DNA from: Aestuariibacter sp. GS-14
GTDB taxonomy: Bacteria; Pseudomonadota; Gammaproteobacteria; Enterobacterales; Alteromonadaceae
Direction: 5' to 3'
Length of the DNA stretch: 64,000 nt
Assembly (NCBI RefSeq): GCF_006494365.1
Contig: NZ_VHIP01000004.1
Coordinates: forward strand, 62,001 to 126,000
Below are positions 37,458-47,120 of the stretch, one piece after another. Numbering within the stretch: position 1 is the first letter of the stretch; every line of letters begins with the position of its first letter. The notes below the pieces were generated by a model. That model was not told the origin of the DNA. It ran no database searches and saw only the letters and a program-made list of their open reading frames with translations. The translations under genes were made by a program, and so were the position numbers.

Positions 37458-38612
37458 TTATTGAATGAGCTGGCGATGCGCCGCCCTGGACAATGTAGTG
37501 GGTGTCCAGTGATTCAACACCGCACCCGGGGTGTAATGCAGGAGTTCAGCATCGGATAGCTGGGGTCTGTCGGCGTTGTTATACGCACCCGGCCCATAAC
37601 TCCCGTATTCACTGAAACGGGCATCGCTAAGTGGCATGAACTGCTTTCGCGTACCGTCTTTAGCGGTTCCTCCCATACTGCTCCACCCTACCTGAGCAAT
37701 GTGGCTGTCCATAAAGGTATTAATAAAGGTGCTTTTACCAATGGCGTTTGGATTGGCATATCTGCCATCTGCAAATGTGGTGGTGGGGTGCCAGGGTCTG
37801 CCAAGCGGTACGCTGTTATTGGGCACACCAATCTCGCGCAGTAACCTGCAATTTAAAAAGGTAAAGCCGTAGTCTTGCTCAATTAACGTGCTGGGCGCAG
37901 TCACATAACCGGTGAATGTCATCGGATGCGCTCTGGGGCGAGAGATCACATCCGTATAGTCAAACAACACATTTCCCGCACCAAAAATAAAATCTACATG
38001 CCCGAATATTTCGCTATCGGCAATGTAAGTTCGGCCTGACTCGGCGTACAGCGTATCCTGATAACCCATTAGCGCAACGCGTTGCAATACGGTGCGGTCG
38101 GCTTGTTCTGCAATCTTTAATGCCACGGCCTGAGTGCCACGGATTTTGTTTGGATGCCCTTTCGGTAACTTGTCATCAGCAGGGTAATCGTAGGTGTTCT
38201 CGATGGTTAAATCGAACAGGCTGACGTCGGGCGCCAATACTTCTACCACGGCGGTGCGAAACGTACCCCATGTTTCCTCCGATCCAGAGGTACTGCCTGG
38301 CGTCACCGGCTCGCCAGCATAACGGGTATAAGCAATCTTGGTTTCACGTTTTCCGCTACCCACCAGCCTAATACCGGGTTTATTTATGATCACCCGTTCC
38401 TCAAAGACACCCGGGCCAATAAAAATGGTCCAGTTCTGTGCGTTTGGTGCAGCATCTACGGCAGCTTGTACTGAGGTATAAGTACCGTCACCCGGCGTAG
38501 CGAATACTCTGGCATCAATACGCTCATGCTGCGTTCGAGGCTGCGAGCCACAGCCACCTGCAAGCAGCAACAGTAGCGCTAGCAGCCCGGCGATTCGTCC
38601 CTGAATAAGCAT
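37458..38612 (-). CDS. Pectin methylesterase (CE8), lipoprotein
   Basis: This is a 384-residue protein with a lipoprotein signal (LLALLLLLAGGC, lipid Cys at about 21). The CE8 beta-helix motifs are present: GYQDTLYAESGRTY with the conserved Gln, and IFGHVDFIFGAGNVLFD with a catalytic Asp. It removes methyl esters from homogalacturonan, which opens the chain to polygalacturonase. It is the last gene of the GH105-GH43-esterase-GH28-CE8 operon and starts one base after GH28. A GTGGGTGTCC match at 37498 lies in its 3' end in the codons for HWTPT; because this peptide fits a CE8 C-terminus it may be coincidental. Confidence 0.95.
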   Translation of the reverse strand: MLIQGRIAGLLALLLLLAGGCGSQPRTQHERIDARVFATPGDGTYTSVQAAVDAAPNAQNWTIFIGPGVFEERVIINKPGIRLVGSGKRETKIAYTRYAGEPVTPGSTSGSEETWGTFRTAVVEVLAPDVSLFDLTIENTYDYPADDKLPKGHPNKIRGTQAVALKIAEQADRTVLQRVALMGYQDTLYAESGRTYIADSEIFGHVDFIFGAGNVLFDYTDVISRPRAHPMTFTGYVTAPSTLIEQDYGFTFLNCRLLREIGVPNNSVPLGRPWHPTTTFADGRYANPNAIGKSTFINTFMDSHIAQVGWSSMGGTAKDGTRKQFMPLSDARFSEYGSYGPGAYNNADRPQLSDAELLHYTPGAVLNHWTPTTLSRAAHRQLIQ

Positions 38613-38613
38613 A

Positions 38614-40044
38614 TTAGATCACCGTGGCCTTGCCGTTAATCACGATATTTTCCTGGGTGATCCCGGTCACATTCTCTATTACAGAGTCTTTATCGGCTTT
38701 TTCGATGGTAATATTTTTCAGCGACACGCCCGTGATGGGCGTATGAGGATAGCCGCGCATCACAAAAGCGCGCTTAGCTTCTACCACATGCAAGCTTTCA
38801 ATTGAGATCGCTTCAAGCGTAGGCATAAACTGCCCCACGTCACCCTCTTCGTAATAGAAGTTGATCACAATGGCGTCTTTGACTTTACCAATGCGCAAGT
38901 GACGGTAATTCAGATTTTGTAAATGCCCGCCGCGAATGGAATTGGTTTTAATGCGAATCCCACGGTCCAGGTCCGGGCTACTCATTTCACAATGCTGAGC
39001 ATACAGATTTTTCACTCCGCCAGAAATTTCACTGCCGATCACCACACCGCCATGCCCCGCTTTCATTTTACAAGCATTAATAAGGATGTTTTCGCACGGC
39101 GCTGCCACTCTGCGACCATCCGCATTGCGGCCCGATTTAATGGCAATACAGTCATCACCGGTATCAAACACACAGTTTTCAATCAGCACGTCTTTACAGC
39201 TTTCCGGATCACAGCCGTCAGAGTTAGGTCCATGGCTCTCGCAATGCACGCCAGTAACCGTTACGTTTTCACACAACACCGGATTAACCAGCCAGAATGG
39301 CGAATTTTTAACCGTAACGCCTTCAATGAGTACGTTTTTGCATTTATAGGGCTGTATAAAGGGCGGGCGCAGGTAGTTCTCCTCGAATACGCGCTCGGCT
39401 ACCGGCACCTGATCTTCCGCCATTTGACGCAACACATCGCGGGTAAATTTTTGGTTTTCTACCGGATGGTCGCCCCAATCAGCTTCTTTCCAACTGCCTT
39501 TCCAGGGCCACCAGTGGTTAGGGCTACCGCCGCCTTCCAGGGTGCCTTTTCCGGTGATCGCTACATTGGTTTGCTCATAGGCATAAATCAGTGGGGAATA
39601 GCCCATTAATTCAATGCCTTCCCAACGCGTGAATACATAGGGTTTATAGAGTTCGGGGTCGGTTAAAAAGTGCAGTGTTGCCCCTTCTTCTATGTGCAAA
39701 TTGATATTGGACTTTAAATGCACAGGGCCGGTATGGAATTCACCTTTAGGTACTACCACGCGCCCACCACCTTGCTGAGCAATCGCATCGATAGCGGCAT
39801 GAATGGCGGCACTTGCGTTCTCACCGCTACCCGCTTTGGCACCGAACTCGGTAATAACGGCACTGCGTGATGGGAAACTCGGTGGCACTATGCGCGCCCG
39901 GATTGCGTTGGCCTGCTCATTCCACGCAAAATCACTGTTTGCAGCAGCACTGCCAGTACAACCTGACATTGTTAGCGCACTCATGGCGGCTGAGCCTGTA
40001 CCCATTAATTTTAATAAAGACCGACGGTTCATCGACATTGTCAC
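38614..40044 (-). CDS. GH28 polygalacturonase, probably Tat-exported
   Basis: This is a 476-residue protein. The N-terminus NRRSLLKLMGTGSAAMSAL has a twin-arginine signal and also a Cys in TMSGC that could be lipidated. The GH28 beta-helix catalytic set is complete: NSDGCDP (N274), TGDDCIAIKSG (D297, D298), GHGG (H331) and RIKTN. It hydrolyses alpha-1,4 bonds between galacturonate units, or exo-cuts short oligomers. The start is GTG at 40044, seven bases after AAGGAG and overlapping the upstream TGA (GTGA); ATGs two and four codons on are alternatives. Confidence 0.95.
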   Translation of the reverse strand: MTMSMNRRSLLKLMGTGSAAMSALTMSGCTGSAAANSDFAWNEQANAIRARIVPPSFPSRSAVITEFGAKAGSGENASAAIHAAIDAIAQQGGGRVVVPKGEFHTGPVHLKSNINLHIEEGATLHFLTDPELYKPYVFTRWEGIELMGYSPLIYAYEQTNVAITGKGTLEGGGSPNHWWPWKGSWKEADWGDHPVENQKFTRDVLRQMAEDQVPVAERVFEENYLRPPFIQPYKCKNVLIEGVTVKNSPFWLVNPVLCENVTVTGVHCESHGPNSDGCDPESCKDVLIENCVFDTGDDCIAIKSGRNADGRRVAAPCENILINACKMKAGHGGVVIGSEISGGVKNLYAQHCEMSSPDLDRGIRIKTNSIRGGHLQNLNYRHLRIGKVKDAIVINFYYEEGDVGQFMPTLEAISIESLHVVEAKRAFVMRGYPHTPITGVSLKNITIEKADKDSVIENVTGITQENIVINGKATVI

Positions 40045-41039
40045 TGGGGTACTCCTTGCGTTGCAACACGCTGTAAAAAGGTATGAATAGTGTCAGTTGT
40101 CTGACTCAAATAAGGTTCAAACAACCAAAATGTGTGAATAGTAGGCGGCAGCGCAACAAATTCGTAATGGATGCCGTATTGATTGAGTGCTTGCCCCACT
40201 GCCTCATGTCCGGCAGTGAATCGGATTTGACCGCTGCTGATCACCAGCGTTGGCGGTGCAGCCTTGTTTACGTGCGTAGCAGCAGACGCTTCTTTCCAGC
40301 GTGCCGGATTTGCCTCGTAATCAGCGCCCAGCCACAACGCCGCCGCTGAGGTTGCTTTGCGTTTGTTCTCAAATTTCAGGGCAAGTGGTGTGGTAAAATC
40401 CAGCACGCCATCAAGATCAATAACAGCGTTAACGCTGGTGTCACTATGACTGTCCGATTTGTGGCTGTCCGATTTGTATAAAGAGGTATGCGCGGTATAC
40501 CCGGCTAACGCTGCCATTTGGCCACCGGAAGAGCCGCCGCCGATAGCGACTTGCTGAGGGTGTATCATCAGCGTTTCGCTGTTCGACTTCACCCACAAAA
40601 TTGCATCTGCAATATCCTGCATACCGGCTGGATATTGCGCTTCTATCGACAATCGATATTCGGGGGTAAATACGGTATACCCAAGTTGAGCCAGCTTATT
40701 GGCCAACGGATAAAAATTGGATTTGTTACCTGCACGCCAACCGCCGCCATGGATAAGTATTATGGCCTGGCCGTTGTGATTTTCAGCCGACGGAAAGAAG
40801 GTATCTATATGTAAATCACGACTACCAAGTGACTTGTAGGGCCGTTCAAACTCAACTGTCTGCCCCTCACGAAATTGCAGTGCTGGCCACTGTAATTCAG
40901 GATGTTCGGCTTTGTAACGCGCGAAACGCTCTCCGGGCGTGTAGCCATCATCAACCTGATAGGCACTGTCCTGTGCCAGTGCTGGCAGCCACAGTGTCGC
41001 TATCAGGGTTAATGCAAGTGAGATTAGCTGTCGTTTCAA
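40041..41039 (-). CDS. Secreted alpha/beta-hydrolase esterase
   Basis: This is a 332-residue protein with a signal peptide (LALTLIATLWLPALA, cleavage near residue 22). The oxyanion motif IHGGGWRAGNKS and the nucleophile elbow IGGGSSGGQMAA place it in the BD-FAE/esterase-lipase group; the catalytic His is probably in PPTIHTFW. In this operon it most likely removes acetyl or feruloyl groups from pectin side chains, but activity is inferred from context. The start is TTG at 41039, with no ATG nearby. A 15-base unit duplicated near 40451-40476 gives KSDSHKSDSH in a surface loop. Confidence 0.85.
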   Translation of the reverse strand: MKRQLISLALTLIATLWLPALAQDSAYQVDDGYTPGERFARYKAEHPELQWPALQFREGQTVEFERPYKSLGSRDLHIDTFFPSAENHNGQAIILIHGGGWRAGNKSNFYPLANKLAQLGYTVFTPEYRLSIEAQYPAGMQDIADAILWVKSNSETLMIHPQQVAIGGGSSGGQMAALAGYTAHTSLYKSDSHKSDSHSDTSVNAVIDLDGVLDFTTPLALKFENKRKATSAAALWLGADYEANPARWKEASAATHVNKAAPPTLVISSGQIRFTAGHEAVGQALNQYGIHYEFVALPPTIHTFWLFEPYLSQTTDTIHTFLQRVATQGVPQ

Positions 41040-41052
41040 CGTAATACCCCGG

Positions 41053-42741
41053 TTACTCTCTGTTCATCGGAATGAAATTTACGTAATCCACATCCACGAA
41101 ACCGGCAGGGTGCGCATTAGGCAGTTCCGGCTCTGTATCCAGCGGATTGGTTACCGCAAAGATCCCGGTTTTAGCGCCAACCCAACGACCACGCCGAGCA
41201 GTAAATTGTTCACCTACTGCCGTAAACGGTTCAGCGTCGTTATAGCGATAACCAAACACCGCGGTGGCATCTGATGCCAAAATATAGCGCAATTCAACGG
41301 TGGTATGCGTTAACGGACCATAGTCGTGCACGTTTTCGTCACAACCGGTACGGGCATTGCGACATTGCACATACACCAAATGAGGCTGACCATGGATGGC
41401 TTTTACCCCAACCCAGGCGTAGTCCTCGCCAAACAATAACAGCCCGGCTTCCAGAGAAGTGGTTTGTGCTGGCACGGTCATTTTCATTCGTACCTGATAT
41501 TGTTGAGCGGGCAACTTTTGCAGTAATAAGTTAGGTGTCATCCACAAATTGTTGCCGGTTTCAGGCACTTTAGGCATGGCTTGCAGGCGAATCTGTGATT
41601 CAGTTTCCCAGCTGTACCAGTTTTCTCCCGGATTCGCGTTCCACTGCCATTGTAAGCCAAATTGCTTGTCGTTAAATTCCTCACTGGTGGGCTGGGCAGT
41701 TATTTTTCCACCATTTATACTCTTAGGCTTTTTATAGCGATACACCGGTTCACCAATGCTGTCGTTATCGCTATCCTGACCAATAATAGGCCAGTCGTTC
41801 TGCCACACAACAGGCTGTAAGTGTACAATTCTGCCGTAAGCTTTGCGCGACTGGAAATGAATAAACCAGTCTTCATTATGAGCAGTATGCACCCAGGCGC
41901 CCTGGTGAGGACCATTGATTAGGGTGTTGCCCTGGTTCATTACGATTTTGCTTTCATAGGGCCCGGCAATATTTTTTGACCGAAATACCGACTGCCAGCC
42001 CGTTTCAACCCCACCTGCGGGCGCAAAGATATAGTAATACCCATTACGCTTGTAAAATTTGGGGCCCTCCAGCGTGCGGTAACCGGGTAATGCATGTCCG
42101 TCCACAACATGAGTGTAGTCGTCTGACACCCAACTGGTGTCATTCGCCATGCTGCGTAAACTCAGTACATTATTAAAACCGGCGCGGCTTTTGGCCCAAC
42201 CATGTAATAGCCAGGCCTGACCATCGTCGTCCCACAGCGGAGTAGGATCAATCAATCCTTTACCCGGTAAAATGAGACGAGGTTCACTCCATTTGCCTGC
42301 GGGATCTTCAGCGGTAACCACGTAAATGCCGAAATCCGGGTCAGGGTAGAAGATCCAGAATTGATTGTCGTGAAACCGAATATTGGGTGCCCACACGCCA
42401 TTGCCATGTTGTGGACGGGCATAATGTTCTGCCGGCACCTGAATGGGCAACGCGTAGTTAATCAACGTCCAGTTTACTAAATCCGTGGAATGCAGAATTG
42501 GCAGGCCGGGCACTGCATTAAAGCTGGATGCAGTCATGTAGTAGTTGTTATTTACGGCTACCACATCCGGATCGGAATAGTCGATATGCAAAATAGGGTT
42601 GCGGTAAGTCCCGTCACCATTATCCGACTGATACAGTAAAGGCGTACCGGTAATGGGAGGTGACTGCGGTGGATGAGCGCCACCGCAGCCACAAAGGCCG
42701 GTTAACAAAATACCCAAGCCCCAAAACTTAACCGCTGACAT
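41053..42741 (-). CDS. GH43-family glycoside hydrolase, lipoprotein
   Basis: This is a 562-residue protein with a lipoprotein signal (LLTGLCGC). The five-bladed propeller shows the GH43 triad: IDYSDPDVV (general base), IDPTPLWDDDGQ (pKa modulator) and RTLEGPKFYKR (general acid). The C-terminal 200 residues form a beta-sandwich of the GH43_C2 type. Such enzymes act as beta-xylosidases or alpha-arabinofuranosidases; here it probably trims arabinose or xylose from rhamnogalacturonan or xylogalacturonan. It starts three bases after GH105. Confidence 0.92.
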   Translation of the reverse strand: MSAVKFWGLGILLTGLCGCGGAHPPQSPPITGTPLLYQSDNGDGTYRNPILHIDYSDPDVVAVNNNYYMTASSFNAVPGLPILHSTDLVNWTLINYALPIQVPAEHYARPQHGNGVWAPNIRFHDNQFWIFYPDPDFGIYVVTAEDPAGKWSEPRLILPGKGLIDPTPLWDDDGQAWLLHGWAKSRAGFNNVLSLRSMANDTSWVSDDYTHVVDGHALPGYRTLEGPKFYKRNGYYYIFAPAGGVETGWQSVFRSKNIAGPYESKIVMNQGNTLINGPHQGAWVHTAHNEDWFIHFQSRKAYGRIVHLQPVVWQNDWPIIGQDSDNDSIGEPVYRYKKPKSINGGKITAQPTSEEFNDKQFGLQWQWNANPGENWYSWETESQIRLQAMPKVPETGNNLWMTPNLLLQKLPAQQYQVRMKMTVPAQTTSLEAGLLLFGEDYAWVGVKAIHGQPHLVYVQCRNARTGCDENVHDYGPLTHTTVELRYILASDATAVFGYRYNDAEPFTAVGEQFTARRGRWVGAKTGIFAVTNPLDTEPELPNAHPAGFVDVDYVNFIPMNRE

Positions 42742-42744
42742 GAA

Positions 42745-43935
42745 CTATTTACCCAGTTCAACGGCTGCCAGAATGAACGGACCTACCCCTTTTGGATCAT
42801 TCGGGCGAATTGGCTCACTCATGTAGTACTCAAAACTTCCATCGCGGTAAGGGTTACCGCCAAGCCCAGCTACCTCACATACTTTTTCAAGCGTAATAAC
42901 ATTGGTTTGCGGATCAACTGAAATCATCTGATCTACCAAGCCAGCAAAGCCTTTCTCAGCATGCTTTTTAAAGTCAGCAGGTAACACGCCCAAATTAACG
43001 CCTTTCGCCATGGCATAGGTCAACATAGCCGAACCAGATGCTTCCAGATAGTTACCTTTACGGTCGCCCAGATCTGTTACCTGATACCAGGTACCGGTTG
43101 AATGCTGGTATTTCACAACCTGCGTCATCAGATTTTCAAACCGCGAGGCCAACCAGGCACGTTTAGACAGATGGGGCGGCACGATATCCAGCACATCAGC
43201 CATTGCCATGGCATACCAGCCCAGTGCGCGAGACCAGTGGTGAGGCGACAAACCGGAAGCGTTGTCAGCCCATTTTTGCTCGCGTGATTCATCCCAGCCA
43301 TGACGCGGCAGGCCAGTTTTAGCATCATAAAGGTGTTTTTCAATCAGTTCGAATTGCAGAAAGACGTCGTCCAGTTGCTCCGTTTTTCCACTGCGCATAA
43401 TGTATTCGGCATAGAAAGGCGCGCCCATGTACAGGCCATCCAACCACATCTGGTAGGGATAGCGTTGCTTATGCCAGAATCCGCCTTCGCTGGTGCGTGG
43501 ATGCTCGTCAAACTGTTCACGCAGCTTGTCAGCCGCCAGCATGTATTTCTTATCACCGGTTTGATCGTACAGGAAGAACAGTACCTTGCCTGCGTTGATC
43601 ATATCGATATTAAACTTCTCTTTCTTATAAGTGGCGATATTGCCCTTATCGTCAATCAGTGTGTCGTAGTACCCTTTCAGGTAATCAAAGTAACGCTGAT
43701 CGCCGGTTTGCTCATACACACGGGAAAAGGCAAGCAGGTTTAAACCATGAACATAATCCCAGGTTGGCTTTTCATCCCAGTCCATCATCCAGGCTTGTGG
43801 AAAGCGAACCATTTCAGATTCCACCATACGTTGCGACCAGGCCTTAGTATTGTCCAGTGGCTCTGCCTGAACCATGCTGCTGCCTACTGCCATTCCCAGT
43901 GACATAAGGACAACCTTGATTAGCTTGTTAGCCAT
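42745..43935 (-). CDS. GH105 unsaturated rhamnogalacturonyl hydrolase
   Basis: This is a 396-residue protein with a signal peptide (VVLMSLGMAVGSSMVQA, cleavage near 24). The alpha6/alpha6 barrel carries MWLDGLYMGAPFYAEY, with the catalytic Asp, and HHWSRALGWYAMAMADVL, both typical of YteR-type GH105. It removes the 4,5-unsaturated uronate left at the non-reducing end by pectin or rhamnogalacturonan lyases, feeding KduI/KduD. It is the first gene of the five-gene degradative operon; GGGG lies before the ATG. The promoter and a LacI-type operator lie directly upstream. Confidence 0.94.
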   Translation of the reverse strand: MANKLIKVVLMSLGMAVGSSMVQAEPLDNTKAWSQRMVESEMVRFPQAWMMDWDEKPTWDYVHGLNLLAFSRVYEQTGDQRYFDYLKGYYDTLIDDKGNIATYKKEKFNIDMINAGKVLFFLYDQTGDKKYMLAADKLREQFDEHPRTSEGGFWHKQRYPYQMWLDGLYMGAPFYAEYIMRSGKTEQLDDVFLQFELIEKHLYDAKTGLPRHGWDESREQKWADNASGLSPHHWSRALGWYAMAMADVLDIVPPHLSKRAWLASRFENLMTQVVKYQHSTGTWYQVTDLGDRKGNYLEASGSAMLTYAMAKGVNLGVLPADFKKHAEKGFAGLVDQMISVDPQTNVITLEKVCEVAGLGGNPYRDGSFEYYMSEPIRPNDPKGVGPFILAAVELGK

Positions 43936-43971
43936 TATCTACCCCTGTGTTAACAAAATTGAAACGCTTAT

Positions 43972-44013
43972 TGCTACCGGTAGCATTTTGGTTAACTTGA
44001 ACCATGTTGTCAA
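43972..44013 (-). promoter_or_regulatory. Promoter and operator of the GH105 operon
   Basis: On the minus strand TTGACA (44008-44013), a 17-base spacer and CAAAAT (43985-43990) form a good sigma-70 promoter. The perfect palindrome TGCTACCGGTAGCA (43972-43985) abuts the -10 and covers the transcription start, a classical position for repression by the LacI-family protein encoded at 55.7 kb. Confidence 0.82.
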
Positions 44014-44162
44014 GTTGTAAATGGAATTCTTCACAAATGCCAGCCAATCGTCAAAAATCAATTAAATTATTGTTTAATATAGCTTAAAAATGCATTCACC
44101 GCTAAATGCATACCATTCATCTGAGTGTTTTTTATTCTGAAACAGCATTACCAATTGTGAAA

Positions 44163-44214
44163 TTGTGTGCAAAAAATGTAAAAAATTAAAAATACCCTAT
44201 TGCCACCGGTAGCA
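44163..44214 (+). promoter_or_regulatory. Operator and likely promoter of the TonB-dependent receptor gene
   Basis: TGCCACCGGTAGCA lies at 44201-44214. A weak promoter, TTGTGT (44163-44168) with TTAAAA/TAAAAA 17-18 bases on, would place the transcription start just before or within the operator. The 418-base space between the divergent GH105 and receptor genes holds these two sites and otherwise AT-rich DNA. Confidence 0.72.
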
Positions 44215-44353
44215 TAAAGGCATATATTGTTAATCGCTTGTAAACTTCAAGAATAAAAATAACAGGTGATGCAAGCATCAGTACCCATGCACACAATGTG
44301 TCTGCTATTAAACAATGTCTGAAGCAGGCGCGATAAAACGTGAGGAACCACGA

Positions 44354-47056
44354 ATGAAATTTGCCAAGTCCTTTAAAAAAGCACCTATTAGTATTGCTGT
44401 AGCGTGCGCTATGCTTTCTCCTACTGCTGTATTTGCGCAGAGTGCCGAAACCAATGAAGATATGGTTGAGGTAATTGAAGTTCGCGCGTCGAGCTTTGCC
44501 GACAGCTTGCAAAAAGCGCTGATAACCAAGCGCGCGTCTACCAGCTCCGTTGATACCATTCTGGCGGAAGACATTGCCGACTTCCCGGATCAAAACATCG
44601 CAGAATCACTGCAACGTATTCCAGGTATTGCAATTAGCCGTGAGGCAGGTGAAGGACGTGAAATTACCGTTCGTGGCTTGAGCTCAGATTTCACCCGTGT
44701 TCAGCTTAACGGCATGCAAGCGCAATCGCTGTCTGCGGGCACCGGTGGTGTACGTAAAGACCGTGCGTTCGACTTTAACGTATTTGCCTCTGAACTGTTT
44801 AACCAAATCAAAGTATACAAAACAGCCTCTTCAGAACTGGAAGAAGGCACATTAGGTGCAACGGTTGATCTGACTACCGGTCGCCCTTTCGATTTTAAAG
44901 AAAATGTTGTAGTGCTAAATGGTCAGGCGTCTTACAACGACCAGTCTCAAGAAGCGACACCGCGCTTGTCTGCATTGGCAAGTTACACTAACGATGACCG
45001 CACACTGGGTTTCCTGGTATCGGCTTCATTTTCATCACGTATGGTGAATAACGTTGGTTCTGATACGGGCCGTTGGGAAGATGACGGTTTCTGTACTGAT
45101 TCAAGCTGCCTGGGCACACAAACTGAAGATTTAAGCAGCTACTGGCACCCTCGTTTCCCGCGTTTTGCTGACAAAACGCACGATCAGGATCGCACTGGTT
45201 TAACAGCCTCTCTCCAATTTGCGCCAAGCGACGATACAACCATTACCGTTGACGCTTTATACGCTACTATCGAATCAGTGCGCAATGAGCCTTTCATGCA
45301 GGCGATCTCACTTGCCCGTACAAACTCATTGGGTGTTGGTCAGTCATATTTAACCGATTACACAGTAGACGCAAACGATAGTCTCATTGCTGCAACTGTT
45401 CATGAAGTGGACGTTCGCTCTGAACACTTTGTATCGAACTGGGAATCTGAATTTACACAATTCAGCGTTGATCTGAAGCAGCACATTGGTGACAACTTAA
45501 CCGTTAATGCTTTAATCGGTACGTCGTCTTCTGATTTGGATAACCGTGAAGTTACCGTGATCTATGAACACTTTGGTGTGAATGATTCGCGCCGTATGCT
45601 CGATTATGCAAACAGCTCATCTGCGGTAACCTATGACTTTACTAATCAAATGAGCCCGCAAATTGATTACAGCTTTGATACAACAAACCCTGCAAACTGG
45701 GAACTGTCAGAGTACCGTGATCGTTTGTACAAAGCGAGCTCCAGTTATGACAACGCCCGCGCAGACTTTGAGTACATCGTAAATGACATCGTAACCCTGA
45801 AAGGTGGTGTAACGTACAAAGATTACTCCTATGAAATCGACGGCTGGCGTGCAGACAAAACATTTGAATCTGCCGATGCAGCAGACGGCGCAGCAGATGG
45901 CGTAGCATATGGTATCAGCAACGTACTGACTGCTTCTGACGGCAGAACAATCAACGCTGGTGGACAATCCTTCTTTATGGCATCCAATGCTCAGATCCCA
46001 CAGTTTCTGGCAAGTGGCGGCTGGTCTTATGCGCCTAACAGCGGTGATACCTATGAAGTAAACGAAGAAAACTTAAGCTATTTCATTCAGGCTGACTTCT
46101 TCGTAGAGCTGGGCGACATGGACCTACGCGGTAACGCAGGTGTTCGTTACGCTACAACTGACGTCGAATCTAAAGGTCTGGTAAATGGCGCTGAAACTTC
46201 GGTTAAAAACGATTATTCAGACACCCTGCCATCAGTTAACTTAGCGCTGGATGTAACTGAAGATCTGGTGCTTCGCGCTGCATATGCAGATGTTATGTCA
46301 CGTCCAAGCCTTAGCACACTGTCTCCAGGTGGAAGTGTTGATGCATTTAACCTGACAGTTAGCTATGGTAACCCGTTCATCGACCCATTCCGCGCAACAA
46401 ACTTTGATTTGTCTGCCGAATACTACTTCGATGAAGGTGCACTGTTCTCAGTTGCGTATTTCGTGAAAGATATCGAATCATTCCCAACCAGCGAAACTAC
46501 AACGCTTAACTGGCAGCAAGTAGGCTTACCAGACAGCGTACTGGGTGGACAGGCTGATATTGCTAACAATCTTGACTTCCAGGTTCGTCGCACTGTAAAC
46601 GGTGAAGGTGGCAAGCTTGATGGTACTGAGTTCCAGTATCAGCAAGTGTTGAACTTCCTGCCAGGACCTGAGTGGATGCAGAAATTTGGTATCCTGGCCA
46701 ACATGACGTTTGTAAACTCAGATGTTAAGTTAACCGGATTGTCTGAAAAGTCTTCTAACTTCACCGTTTATTGGGAAGATGATGTATTCAGTGCGCGTAT
46801 TTCGATTGCCAACCGCGACGAATTTACCACGTCATTTAACAATGACCTGAATAAACAACGTTATGTAGGTGCAACGACTCACGTTGATTTCTCGGCCAGC
46901 TACAACGTATCTGAGAACTTAAAGATCACTCTGGAAGGCATTAACCTTACCGATGAGCCAATCGTAGACTACACATCACCAAACGTTGGTGGTCGCGTAT
47001 GGAGCGTTGCTCAAACAGGTCGCCAGTTCTTCCTGGGCGCCAGCTACAGAATGTAA
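44354..47056 (+). CDS. TonB-dependent receptor for pectin oligosaccharides
   Basis: This is a 900-residue outer-membrane receptor. The signal peptide ends at AVFA-QS (about 28), and a short TonB-box-like stretch (VEVIEVRAS) follows. The plug domain has FPDQNIAESLQRIPGIAISR, ITVRGLSSDFTRVQLNGM and LGATVDLTTGRP. The remainder is a 22-strand barrel ending FFLGASYRM. It should import galacturonate oligomers using TonB energy. The frame extends to 44315, but GAGGA seven bases before the ATG at 44354 and the signal peptide fix the start. It shares an operator type with all the pectin genes and is followed by a terminator before the CE12 gene. Confidence 0.95.
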   Translation: MKFAKSFKKAPISIAVACAMLSPTAVFAQSAETNEDMVEVIEVRASSFADSLQKALITKRASTSSVDTILAEDIADFPDQNIAESLQRIPGIAISREAGEGREITVRGLSSDFTRVQLNGMQAQSLSAGTGGVRKDRAFDFNVFASELFNQIKVYKTASSELEEGTLGATVDLTTGRPFDFKENVVVLNGQASYNDQSQEATPRLSALASYTNDDRTLGFLVSASFSSRMVNNVGSDTGRWEDDGFCTDSSCLGTQTEDLSSYWHPRFPRFADKTHDQDRTGLTASLQFAPSDDTTITVDALYATIESVRNEPFMQAISLARTNSLGVGQSYLTDYTVDANDSLIAATVHEVDVRSEHFVSNWESEFTQFSVDLKQHIGDNLTVNALIGTSSSDLDNREVTVIYEHFGVNDSRRMLDYANSSSAVTYDFTNQMSPQIDYSFDTTNPANWELSEYRDRLYKASSSYDNARADFEYIVNDIVTLKGGVTYKDYSYEIDGWRADKTFESADAADGAADGVAYGISNVLTASDGRTINAGGQSFFMASNAQIPQFLASGGWSYAPNSGDTYEVNEENLSYFIQADFFVELGDMDLRGNAGVRYATTDVESKGLVNGAETSVKNDYSDTLPSVNLALDVTEDLVLRAAYADVMSRPSLSTLSPGGSVDAFNLTVSYGNPFIDPFRATNFDLSAEYYFDEGALFSVAYFVKDIESFPTSETTTLNWQQVGLPDSVLGGQADIANNLDFQVRRTVNGEGGKLDGTEFQYQQVLNFLPGPEWMQKFGILANMTFVNSDVKLTGLSEKSSNFTVYWEDDVFSARISIANRDEFTTSFNNDLNKQRYVGATTHVDFSASYNVSENLKITLEGINLTDEPIVDYTSPNVGGRVWSVAQTGRQFFLGASYRM

Positions 47057-47074
47057 TTTTTTAGTGTCCTAAGC

Positions 47075-47104
47075 AAAGGCCATTATTCTTAATGGCCTTT
47101 TTTC
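47075..47104 (+). terminator. Rho-independent terminator after the TonB-dependent receptor
   Basis: AAAGGCCATTA, loop TTCT, TAATGGCCTTT, 11 bp, followed by TTTTCGTTTT. It lies between the receptor and the CE12 gene, so CE12 depends on readthrough. Confidence 0.9.
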
Positions 47105-47120
47105 GTTTTAAGGAAATCGC

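Noticed and set aside
37498-37507. GTGGGTGTCC in the 3' end of the pectin methylesterase gene
   Set aside because: It encodes HWTPT in a region where such a peptide fits the enzyme family, so a chance match is likely; not counted in the repeat family with confidence.
38923-39609. 228-codon plus-strand open frame
   Set aside because: Lies fully antisense to the GH28 gene, which has all catalytic motifs; no protein features.
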